DNA from: Brachyhypopomus gauderio
Lineage: Eukaryota > Chordata > Actinopteri > Gymnotiformes > Hypopomidae
Direction of reading: 5' to 3'
Assembly (NCBI RefSeq): GCF_052324685.1
Contig: NC_135223.1
Coordinates: 10,407,766-10,471,765 of the forward strand
DNA: 64,000 nt
How positions within the stretch are numbered: position 1 is the first letter of the stretch; every line of letters starts with the position of its first letter. Shown in pieces: positions 54,001 through 64,000 of this stretch. Under the pieces are notes generated by a model, which saw only the letters and a program-made list of their open reading frames with translations, was not told where the DNA came from and made no database searches. The position numbers and the translations under genes were made by a program.

Positions 54001-56968
54001 CTGCAGCGCACTGGTCCTTCAGATCTGGATTCGTGTAACAGGGTTGTGGAGGTCACGTTTAGATGTTTGGGGGGGTGGGCCCCCAAATCTGAAGATCTTC
54101 TTAACAGACTCTTCTCCAGGGTAGGAGGTGAGGAGGTTCTGGTCATGGACGTGAAGCTTCCTCCAGACGTGGCTGAGTGTGGCGTCTGCTTGTGTCTCCT
54201 CGCAGGAGTATGCGGAGTTCCAGTACCGGCGCAGACACAGACAGCGCAGGCGCGGAGACATGAGCAGCCTGCGCAGTAACACCCCGGACTCGGACGAGCC
54301 CAACCCCGGCACTTTAGGTCCATCAACCTACATGTTTGAGGGGGGTGGGGGGGTTGGTTGACTCCCTGTTCCTGTTTTCTTGCTGTTTTCAAAGACATGG
54401 TACAGTTTTTCAGAATAACCATTTATTTTTCTTCACAGATTCAGAGCAGGTTGGCTGCAGTCAGAGGCCAGGCCTCCCTATGGTAAGTTTGGTCTCAGAC
54501 ACAATACTTGAATCACTCTTTTAACTGTTTAGTCTCTCTGCATTAGCTGTTTTTTTTTTTTTGCATATTTTCGTTCATTTGCCTTAAAAGGTGCTTACTA
54601 ATAACATCAAAATGTTCAGAACTATATCTGCTCTCTTCCTAATGAGGTAATATTTGACCTGTGGATTTACACATTTTTCATGTCTTGTGAAAAATTTTCA
54701 CATGAGAAATACCTTAACTCATGTGGTTGAATTGTTTTGGTGTTTATAAGTGGTTAATTAAAAGTATTTGGTTCACAGCTGTACTGGGAAAACATTAATG
54801 AAGTAATATAGAAAGGTGTACAAAAAACATTTAAATGTCAAAAATTTATATAATTGTTTAATGAGGAAAAAATGCGGTGATCCACTTTCACCAAATCTTA
54901 ATGGAACTGAGAAAAAATCAGTGAACAATATGTTTATTTATAATACATTTCAAGCTTCACCGAGCATTAGGGCTGGGTATCGATTCAAATTCCAAGAATC
55001 GATCCGATTCCGATTCTGAAGATTAAGAATCGATTTATTTTGATTTAATCCGATTTAATTGATTCGATCCGATTCGATCCAATTCGGGGTTTAGTGTATT
55101 TGAGCTGTTTCCTGACTATGTACAGAAGCAACATGTTAAATCTAGTATTATATCGATATTGATCAGCAAATAGTTGGTAGTTACTGATGGCTGGAAGACT
55201 GGTGAAAAGGGTCATCATAAATCTACCTTCAAGAAAGGTAATAAACAGGACAATAAACAAAGGACATCTTTGAGGTGTCTATGTCTGCAACAGTGGACTC
55301 CTACTGGGACACTAACCAGTGCATTATTATTATGATTGAAATAATTAAGAATTCACCCAAAAGCTGTTGCTACCAAATGCATTTTTATTTTAAAAGTGCT
55401 CACACTTAATAAACAAAGTATAAAATGTAAACGTGTATTTTTCTTTAAAGTGCGAATATAAGAACAGAACTGTCATGTTACGGTCCCCGACCCCTCCGTG
55501 TTGGGCGTGTGTTAACGTTGTCTGCGTCCACTCGTCTGCGTCTGTAGATCTCCGCGGGTGCGTCTTGTGATAGTCCGTCTCACCTGTGGCTTGTCTCGTC
55601 ACGTGGGGTTTGTGTGTTCGCGCAGCGTCCTGTGCTCGTCGTTGTTTGAGTCACACATGTTCTATGTAAACGTGTTTTATGTGCACTGTCTGTGCTTCGG
55701 TAAATGTAATAAACGTAACGATTTGGAAAGTGCAAAGGATTCAGTCTCGTCCATCGCATTGCGCCCAATGTTACAAGAACATTTTAAACTTTTTTAAACT
55801 GTAAAAACACTGGGTAAACTGTCAGTGACATGGACTAACTGTAAATAGTCACTGACACTGGATAAACGGTCCTTCTGCTTTTACATTGCCGATTTGACTA
55901 TCGTCGTTACCTCACTGTCCGACGCCATGTTGTTTTACAGTTAGTTAGACCGAGCACGCCTGCGTGAATTCAGTGACCAGGCGGGGGTAAAAGTTCACTA
56001 AAAAATCGGTCTTTGGACCTATAACCCCATAATGGCAAAAAACATTATGCACTGCATTATCTCACAGATCATGTCACAAGATGTAACGTCACGGGACATC
56101 ATATTTGATTCATCGCTACATGCATCAACTGCATTCACCAATGGAATGTGTAACCCATTTTGCTTTTTTTTTTTTACTTCAGCCCCTCAGCTCCTTGGAT
56201 GAAGATGATCCCAACATCTTGCTGGCCATCCAGCTATCTCTGCAGGAGTCTGGCCTGGCTGTGGGTGGTGGAGATGGCATAGGCAGTCAGGAGCTGCTGA
56301 CTCACGAGATGTCCATGGGGGCCATTGGCACCTCCTTGCCCTCCAGGCTGGACCTCGCACTCCACGCCGTGGACACTCCCCGTGCCGCCCTGAGCAGCTC
56401 AGAGTTGCTTGAGGTCGGAGACAGTCTGAAGAAGCTTGGCAACATTAGTGGCCAGAATGTTCCCCAGCGCTTCAACAACCTGGGCAACCCAGCCTTCGAG
56501 GCTGCAGGGGGCGCTCTCCAACCTCCCTCTGCACACGTGGAGCCCACCGGGTTGGAGCCTGCCGACAACGCCAACCTCCTTGGTAACATAATGGCCTGGT
56601 TCCACGATATGAACCCGCAGAACATCAGTCTGGTCCCTCCAGCCGCTCTGTCAGACACGGAGTTCGGCGCTCAGCTGGGGAGGGCCCTTTCGGAGCAGAC
56701 TGTGGAGAGCCACTTCCAGCAGTGGGCAGCAGGGGGCGATCACGAGGCTGGTGAGTATGGTGGCGTGGAGGAGCGGGAGCCAGTCAGGCCCACGCAGCTG
56801 GACCTAGTAAGTGTGGACATGCCGTCCGCACCTCCTCCGGTAAACCCGATGGCTGAACCTTTGGCTGGGACTCACCCCTGTCACCCTGACACCCAGAAAT
56901 GTGAGTCGGACCCCGAGCAGCCCAGCAGTAGCTCTTCTGAGTGGGAGGGTCAAGTGCACCTTGTATGA
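40064..56968 (+). CDS. ankib1: ANKIB1, ankyrin-repeat RBR E3 ubiquitin ligase
   Basis: Nineteen coding exons: 40064-40251, 42401-42701, 43017-43199, 43397-43514, 45011-45219, 45768-45856, 46108-46252, 47109-47275, 48841-48929, 49413-49543, 49929-50063, 50311-50397, 50480-50546, 50634-50779, 51546-51724, 51940-51991, 54206-54317, 54439-54482 and 56183-56968. They sum to 1075 residues (human about 1089). The start [17 protein letters not shown] is a potential myristoylation site (Gly2). Ankyrin repeats include [10 protein letters not shown] (about 52-61) and [11 protein letters not shown] (about 147-157). RING1 starts at CGICMC (about 334); the IBR follows; RING2 has NEGCNHMQC with the probable catalytic Cys near 533, which takes ubiquitin as a thioester. 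An Ariadne-like helical region follows ([20 protein letters not shown]). A ubiquitin-interacting motif, [13 protein letters not shown], lies near 825-837. The protein ends in QVHLV as in human. One intron (50398-50479) uses a GC donor. The a/b paralog is not resolved. Confidence 0.95.
41190..41420 (-). pseudogene. Possible Tc1/mariner transposase fragment in ankib1 intron
   Basis: The minus strand contains [14 protein letters not shown], resembling the [12 protein letters not shown] block of Tc1-like transposases. Surrounding sequence is degenerate. Weak, single-motif evidence. Confidence 0.35.
45229..45291 (+). repeat. Three perfect 21-bp repeats after an ankib1 donor site
   Basis: The unit CGCGGCCCCGGGTTTGGGTC plus A occurs three times in tandem, starting nine bases after the exon end at 45219. 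If read through, it would encode a GFGSRGP repeat. Confidence 0.95.
51049..51088 (+). repeat. (GT)n microsatellite in ankib1 intron
   Basis: About 20 GT units between the exons ending 50779 and starting 51546. Confidence 0.95.
54968..55090. mobile_element. Terminal fragment of hAT-like element
   Basis: It starts TAGGGCTGGGTATCGATTCA and continues with many CGATTC/GAATCG words, typical of a widespread fish non-autonomous element. The opposite end was not found in the intron (54483-56182), so the copy is probably truncated. Confidence 0.5.
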
Positions 56969-59345
56969 AAATGTAGGCTTCTCCATCCCCATATGGCCAA
57001 ACCCCTTTTTGATGTGAAGTAGCTGACATGTAACCCAAGGCAAAGAGATTCACTGCAGGAAGAACAGGCTTTAATTTGTGTAGTCAGACAAGAATAGATG
57101 AGCCCGAGTTGTGTTTCAAGAACGCTGAAATCGTGAGTGTCGAAAGTCGTCTGTTGTCTCATGTTGCAGGCCTGCATCTTTTTGCATTTTGGAGGCATGA
57201 TGTGATCTTTCTTTATTAGAAGCAGACACTGTTTCACAGTCCAGGAGAGGCGAACAGCTACACAAAAAAAAAAGAAAAAAAAAGGAAACAGCCGAATTAG
57301 AAGCTGCCAGTAAAAACAATGGCTGTATGTGGTCTATGGCAGGGAGTCGTGAGGTAGCTCCATGCCGCTCGGGCTGTGCAGAACTCCTGCCTGGCCTCGT
57401 TCCCAGAGAAAGGTCTACTGTACGGGGCAGGAGAATGGCAGGGTGGTCAGTCTGAGCGCAGTTTCCTCTCTCTCCGAGGGCCTCGACGGGGGGCCTCGGG
57501 CGAAGGTGCCATAAACGCTGTCTCGCACACACCGCGTTCCCGCCCGGACGGTGGACGGTGCGCTGATCGTGCCTGCTGCGGCGTGCTCGCCGGCCCCTTC
57601 GGACCCTCCAGGGCCCTTCCTTTAAACCCAGCGTGTAGCCGCTCCTTCCGGCCAGCCGGGCTCTTCCGAGGTGCTCGTTACCATGGCCAAGGAAGGCGTG
57701 CTCCTCCTTCTCGTTTTCTTTGGTCCAACCCATTCACTGTAACGATACGCCACTGGTCCATGTGGAAGGAGAGAGACGCTGATCCAGTCCTCTCGGAGAC
57801 CCGCTGCAGCATTACCCACAAAACAGTAAGTCTACGCAACCCTCATCACCGTGCCTTTTCTGTCAGCCTCCTCTAATTTACCGGCACATCTCTCCAACGC
57901 TTGGCGAACGGGGCGCGCTCACTCGTGACGCTGGCTGCCGTCATTGACGGTGGCAACGAACCTAACGGCCTCCAGAATGCTTTTAATGACGAAACACGTG
58001 AAATTTATATGTAGAATATACACAAAACACACACAAACACCTACATACACCACCCTTTAGCTCATCCCTGTGGAATACTCACTCCCAGAGCTTTTTGTAA
58101 GACACATTTACTAACACAGACTCATGTGGGATCACCAAGTTTTCTCCCCCCCCCCCCCCCCCCCCCCTGCATCTCTTCACACCCGTTCTAAGGGCGATAC
58201 GGTTAAGTAGAGCGTTCACGGAGATGTCTGTGTACAGTGTGTGCCGTCATTGGGCTTCATTCGAGTATGTAAGACGCCAGACCTAATATATTGTGAAAAT
58301 TGATTTTATATTTATTTGAAATTGAATGTGTTTCATAAAAACTGATAGATTCTGTACAAAAAATGAACAAAAGCCAATGTTTTTGTCCATGTGTCAAGAA
58401 GCAGTCCTTTTACAGTGCCACTTTTAAATATGCGCTTTATACTAATTAAATTGTGACTACTGAGGTAATTGTTGATAGCCATTTAAACAAACACCAAGTT
58501 TTTGATATGAGCATGTGTTTCTAGGAGAGACCTGGCCAAATTCATCAACTAAACTGCCAGTTCTTTTAAGCCCAAGAGGCAGCGGTAATTGCAAACATTT
58601 TCCAAGTGAAATATTCTACCTTGTGTGGAAATCCCAAAATTGTACCAGTTTATATTATCGCAGTTATGCATTGCTGAAGAGAAGTTGCTGTATTGCTGTA
58701 ATGTCAATCAGAATTCATAATAGAAATAAACCAATCCAAGTAGTGCTAGAAGAGTTACTGAAATACTGTACTTCACATTTGACATTGTCTCATGTAGTAA
58801 TTGCTAATGGTGACATTCCACACAATTTCATTCATATTTTGGGGAATACATGTAAAAGTGCTTTTGAAGGTTTTTTCTTTTCTAAAATTACGTAAATAGA
58901 ATTGACCGAGCTCAGTAAACTGCAGTATTTCTTCAGTAATCAGTAATGTATGTTGCCAAAGTGATGATGGAGCTAACGTATGTGGTGAAGCACTCGGTAG
59001 AACCTTTTACATCTGTTCAGACGTGGAGTGACTAATGTTGTCCTGTATGTGACGGTATGCTGTGCATTAAATCACAATACATATAAATCCTATTTTCTTG
59101 GCAAAAGGCAATTTGAGCGTGAAGGCCGATCATTGGGTGGGGTGGGGGGTGAGGCAAGCACATTTTGTAGCCCATTAAAGGTTTTATATTGTTAAGAAAC
59201 TAATCCTTGAAATGTTATTTGCACTTTCATAGTCTATACTTGATACATTCCCACTTTCTATGGAAACAAATACAAATGTTTGATGTTTGGCCAATACATT
59301 TGACTGAACCGAGTGTGAAACTCAATAAAGATGTTAAGACAAGTT
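56969..59345 (+). other. ankib1: ankib1 3' UTR
   Basis: The region from the stop codon to just past AATAAA at 59324-59329 is the likely 3' UTR of about 2.4 kb. It has a C22 run (58146-58167) and a GC-rich patch at 57400-57720 that opens chance frames on both strands. The end is inferred from the signal. Confidence 0.55.
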
Positions 59346-61583
59346 TTCCCCCCAAACTGGCAGCATTATTGTAACTTTGTTCGCTGATGTTACTAGGACA
59401 TGTATGTGGTAAAACCGTGGCGGCCCCTTCCTAGTCCCGGTGGCTCGGCGCTTTGCGCACCGCCGGTCGTCTTCACCTCTGGACTGAGCTTGACGTCGAG
59501 CCCCGCCAGGGACCGCGTCAGCGGGGAGTTGAAGGCCCATTTCCCCGGCCCGGCTCCAGAGCCTCTGTTTGGACCGCATCGCACGGAGACCTTTTGAATT
59601 TGACTTAATGGTGGTACTTCATCTGTACCTTTCGCAGGCATGCACGAGACAATCACCTGAATTAAGAAGGAGCCGTTACCAGTTAAACGTCATGTATTGT
59701 AGTCTTCACTAAACGCTTCTAAATGTTCATCTTCAAAGAGCCGTAGTCACCACCTTAAACCAGCTTCGGCCTTGGCACCATTTCAGAACGCTAATGTTTA
59801 GCATTATTAGCTTGAAAGTTTACAAGTTTGGGGTAAGTGCACAAGGATTCTAGTGTTGGCATTCTGAAACCCCACAAAGGTCACTGCTGCATCTCCTGTA
59901 AGTAACTGAAGGGTAAGATTACATGAAGATTAATAGTTCGTGGCTTAATGACCGCACCAGAACACATTTGGTCAGCGGTGTAAAGTTTAGCTGCGATACA
60001 GTTTAAAGATTCAAATCTGGAATATCTTGACTGTCCCTGCAGGGACAGTATAAACATGGAGTGAACAGCTGGCTTTCATAAATGCCTCATGACATTGCTT
60101 GGGGGGTGGTTTATTAAGAGTAAATGTCGGATGTAAGGCAAGCTGTATTTGTAAATAGTGGTATTGTGTCAGGGTTATCATGCCACAGGGAAACCCCAGT
60201 AGAAGAAACTGAAAATCATTACTATTTTTTTCTACTAAAAAAAAAAAAAAAACTGGACAAGTGACCCATTTTTATTGAAATGTAACTCCTGTAGCCTAAA
60301 TGTTTTGATTGATTATGTATATGAACAATGTTTGTCATGATCTGATTCTTCCTTGAGCCTTGGGAATTCTATTTATTTCTCCAGTTAAAATCCTATAGCT
60401 GATAATTGAGCTCATTTAGCACTCTTGAGGCGAAGAAAATGTGTGTTAATTGTTATTCTCTGAATGTCCAGTAGATAGCAGTATTTTCACACAGAATAAA
60501 CCAACCTCTCCTCTTACTGTCGGCAGAAGAGCATCTGCTTTTCAGAGCATCTGAAAAATTACTCTAGAGGCCATTAAAGTATGTCAGCAGAACATCCTGC
60601 TAAATATTCCCACAGTTCATCAAAATTAACTTAAAGTATAAACACAGTATTGAAATTTTTATTCAGTACCCCTTAATAAAATTGAGGGAGTGTCCCTAAC
60701 ACTTGATTTACTTTATTATATGGACCTTAAGAGTGATTATGCTTTATTTATTTTTGTTCGGTCTAATTGTATAGATTTTACCTTTTCTAAACATGTTTTA
60801 AAGAATATAACTGTAGTTCATAACTTGTTCTGCCAGATTTTTTTTGCTGTTAAAATGTCGTTTTTTATGTCCATTATAGGTCCACAAATGAAAAAAACAA
60901 ATACTCAATTTCCCAAATTAATTTTATTAAACATAATGATTCTAATGATCTAAACTAGAACTAAAGTTAAGTTGATCTCTATCCACAAACAGATTTGTTC
61001 TGTGACAGTACAACACGAAGTGCATCACCTTAACAGTTGCACTGATGACCTCATTGAGTCTGCTATCAGTTGAAGGACTTCCAGACAACTGAGCAGTTCT
61101 ATAGTAGTCCTTTGACTGTAACCTGAAATGTAATTTGGCTTTGGTGTGAAGCTGCCCTGGAGATGCACCACATGGTTTAAATGAGATGAGTGATTTGATC
61201 GATCAGCCAATGTAATTTTGATTCATACAGGAACATTTTAGTGGTACATACTGTGGCTTATTTAGAACTTTCCAGGCATACAATAGAACACTTGTTTCGT
61301 AAGTTTGCTTGTCCAAGCTTGCTGTGTATTTGCATCTCACCCTTGGGTTTCACAAAGACTTGCTGGATACTGGAAGATGGAACTGGACCTTTCCCAAGTG
61401 ATAGTCACGGATGAATCACAGAAGTCATGAATTCCGATCCCTGGGATTTACTCTCAAGGCAAAGTGTTGTAGTCATTCCCAACTACGTTTACTCCAAGCT
61501 GGTCTTTGAGTGCTACATTTGGCTACATATAATTATATTCTGTCTGTTAAGTGGCACATGCAGGATGCACATGGTAGTGCCTT

Positions 61584-61817
61584 CGCCTGTACACGCGGCG
61601 CTCTTGGCTCGCCTGCACGCCCGGCGCTCTCGGGTCGCCTGTACGCCCGGCGCTCTCGGGTCGCCTGTACGCCCGGCGCTCTCGGGTCGCCTGCACGCCC
61701 GGCGCTCTCGGGTCGCCTGCACGCCCGGCGCTCTCGGGTCGCCTGCACGCCCGGCGCTCTCGGGTCGCCTGCACGCCCGGCGCTCTCGGGTCGCCTGTAT
61801 GCGCGGCTCTCCTGGGT
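61584..61817 (+). repeat. 26-bp GC-rich minisatellite, nine copies
   Basis: Nine 26-bp units based on CGCCTGCACGCCCGGCGCTC plus TCGGGT, the outer ones diverged. Because 26 is not a multiple of three and no frame has stops, a 26-residue periodic peptide opens in several frames on both strands; these are not genes. Confidence 0.97.
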
Positions 61818-62647
61818 CGCCTTTTGACCTTGTCTGTAAGGAGCTGTACTTATGTAGATGAAGTGTTGTATGTAAAATGTCATCTAAACATACTGTATAG
61901 AACAGTAGTGTGGCTGTGCCCCATGCACTATGGAGCAGTGTTCCCCTCACAGTCTGTAACAGATGTTTGGATCATGGCACTGGATCCTTTGGTACCTGAA
62001 GAAGCCTGTATGGTTGGAGGAGATGAGAATCTCTGGGAGTTTAATGGTCTGGGCTTTCTGTATTGTTACCCAAACAGGTGGTTTTCATATCTGTGCATAG
62101 GCTCTCATCATTATTGAGTTTACACACCTTGTTAAATTGCAATCAGACTGATAACTGCTTTCTTTGAAAAACCAAGGATCTCTTGGCTTCCTGTACATTA
62201 TGCTTTCCTGTATTTGAACCACTCTTAGGTGCCGGATTGACATTTTCATGTAGATCACTGAACTGTCACTTAACCACTAGTGGGTTTTATTGTTTGTACG
62301 TTGCCAACCATTTAACAAATTGATTTTTTTCAAATCCGAATATTAGAATACCAGTTTAATGTACTTTGGCTAAAATAAAAAAAAAAATGAATGTATGTAA
62401 AGTGTTGAATCATTAAACCTGAATACATTTGTCTCTATAAGAGAATTTGTGGATGTTATTGTTGGGACTGATGGTCAGAATAATGTTTGTGTACAGTTAC
62501 CAACATGTATTACTACTTCTACTTGCTGTTATTACCGAATTGGGTTACTGAAACACTGCTTATTCCCTAAAGGTTTATCAGAAAAGACTTTGGTGTGTGG
62601 TTCATTAGACGCACTGCACCTTCCTCATCTTCACCAGAGTGGAATGA

Positions 62648-62764
62648 TCATAGGTGCTCCAGTCAGTCCTCCAGTGGTCATAGGTGCTCCAGTCAGTCCT
62701 CCAGTGGTCATAGGTGCTCCAGTCAGTCCTCCAGTGGTCATACGTCCTCCAGTCAGTCCTCCTT
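62648..62764 (+). repeat. 30-bp minisatellite, about four copies
   Basis: Units of TCATAGGTGCTCCAGTCAGT plus CCTCCAGTGG. Three are perfect; the fourth is diverged. Confidence 0.95.
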
Positions 62765-64000
62765 CCCCCAGTCTTAAATGCTACCCTGATTCTCTAACTC
62801 TTAAATTTCCTTGGGCACAAAAAAGTAATAGAAGTAATAAGCAATAGGTTTGGTGGGAACAAACTTCATGTTCCTCTCAGACACCAACTGAGAGGCCCAG
62901 AGTTAATGCTGCGTCCCCGGAGAGGCACCCTCCGATGCCATCGTGGACGAGGGCTAGTCTCGGATTTCTGTCGCATGGTGACAACACGATTACCACACAA
63001 TGGCTGTACCTGGGCACAGGAGCCCAAAGTAATGAACACCAGGCTTGGTTCTAATACGATACCTGGCCGGGCTATAGAACATACTCCACAAGGACCAGAA
63101 GAGCTTTTCCTCCACTGCAATATGCTTACAATCTGGTCGAGTGACGCTTGGATAGGTGTTTAAAGAAAACGGCTTTAGAACCAGCCATTTTTCAAAGGAT
63201 GATACCTTATCGGTGGTGCACATCCCTTGGCTCCTAATGCTACCAGTAGATCATTCTTTGCAGGGAGAATCTAAATGGTGTATGTAAACTACCTGGGAGT
63301 CTTCCCTTTGGCCTTAACTCTGGCCATATGTAGAAGCTACAAGCACATGTGGTTTTGATAAAGGCACAGTGATCGCTCCTCTCCACGCTTTCTCACAGCG
63401 CTTACTACAGAGCAGCACTGCTGGACAGCAGAAGTGGGGCGATCTTACCAACGACCACATGCAGAGGGGAGCTCTGGGAAGTCCAAGCACACATGCGAGG
63501 AACACGTAGCCGAACACGTAGCCGAACTCGGCGCGTTAGATTGGGATCTTCCCTTTAATTTCGTAATGAGAATTTTGTGATGAAAGCGCTCTTTCGCTGA
63601 TTTCTGAGATTCTTCCCCTCATGTCTTCTTGCGAGGTTCAGCTGGAAGCAAAGGCACACGCTTCGGCTTTTTGAGTTACTCCAACGTCTGCTTTTCCTTT
63701 ACTATGAATTCAAGTGCGAGTATAAATGTTGTAATATCCTAACCAAACCCAATTTTGACATTCCCTGCACTGCACTGTGGATGCAGAATAGTGGTTTAGG
63801 TGCAAGTGTTCCTGCTGTTTGTTTGATGTATGCAATCATCATCTCTGGTTGGAATATACATTTTAATACGTTTATTGAATTCAAGGCATTTCAATTAGTC
63901 GCCTTGCCTGGTTAAGTACACATGTTACTTCTTATGCTAAACACCATTGTTGAATATTTATCTCAACGAGACTGTCCTAGCAATGCTGCTGTCCCCCACC

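Larger units (their letters stand above)
59346..64000. other. Intergenic sequence downstream of ankib1
   Basis: No recognisable gene. There is a short CpG-rich patch at 59400-59600 and two minisatellites; otherwise the sequence is AT-rich up to the window end. Confidence 0.5.

Noticed and set aside
57116-57876. 200-residue minus-strand and 166-residue plus-strand open frames
   Set aside because: They lie in a GC-rich patch of the ankib1 3' UTR, overlap each other, and match no family.
61427-61950. Several overlapping Arg-rich open frames on both strands
   Set aside because: They arise from the 26-bp GC-rich minisatellite in multiple frames at once.
62866-63223. Overlapping frames on both strands near the window end
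   Set aside because: No recognisable family or splice structure; possibly an old repeat but not identifiable.

Overview
This is a gene-bearing piece of a bony-fish (teleost) nuclear genome. The evidence is spliced vertebrate genes with GT-AG introns, abundant short tandem repeats, hAT and Tc1/IS630-type DNA transposon debris, a tRNA-derived SINE, and proteins that most resemble fish versions of known vertebrate families. The repeat types fit an ostariophysan fish, but the species cannot be named from the sequence. All family assignments come from remembered protein families; no database search was run.

Layout. 1-7.2 kb is repeat-rich: a SINE, a decayed IS630/Tc1-type transposase, and a nest of transposons with an intact hAT element (8-bp target duplication) inside another inverted-repeat element. 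7.3-8.8 kb holds a five-exon ortholog of the little-studied human gene C8orf88, with an eIF4E-binding motif. 11.0-13.4 kb holds uridine phosphorylase 1 (upp1). A 30-bp minisatellite at 15.1-15.7 kb precedes stathmin-2 (stmn2, 16.3-20.3 kb). hey1, a Notch-responsive bHLH-Orange repressor, lies on the minus strand (24.2-22.6 kb), tail to tail with stmn2. 24.4-31.8 kb has no recognised gene. 32.0-32.8 kb is a four-exon fatty-acid-binding protein (fabp11/FABP4 type). From a GC-rich promoter near 35 kb to about 59.3 kb runs ankib1, an ankyrin-repeat RBR E3 ubiquitin ligase with 19 coding exons. 59.3-64 kb is intergenic, with two minisatellites.

The genes do not form a pathway; they are independent housekeeping, neuronal and developmental loci. 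From memory, C8orf88, STMN2, HEY1 and the FABP4/PMP2 cluster lie on human 8q21, while UPP1 and ANKIB1 are on human chromosome 7, so the window joins two human synteny blocks. The reading frames close across every splice junction proposed here, giving near family-length proteins: 120, 312, 180, 298, 133 and 1075 residues.

I found no clearly new biological system. The points most worth following are the C8orf88 ortholog, a locally templated 298-bp duplication with 38-bp flanking repeats, the nested hAT insertions with readable target duplications, a 39-C homopolymer acting as the polypyrimidine tract of the last stmn2 intron, and a GC-AG intron in ankib1.
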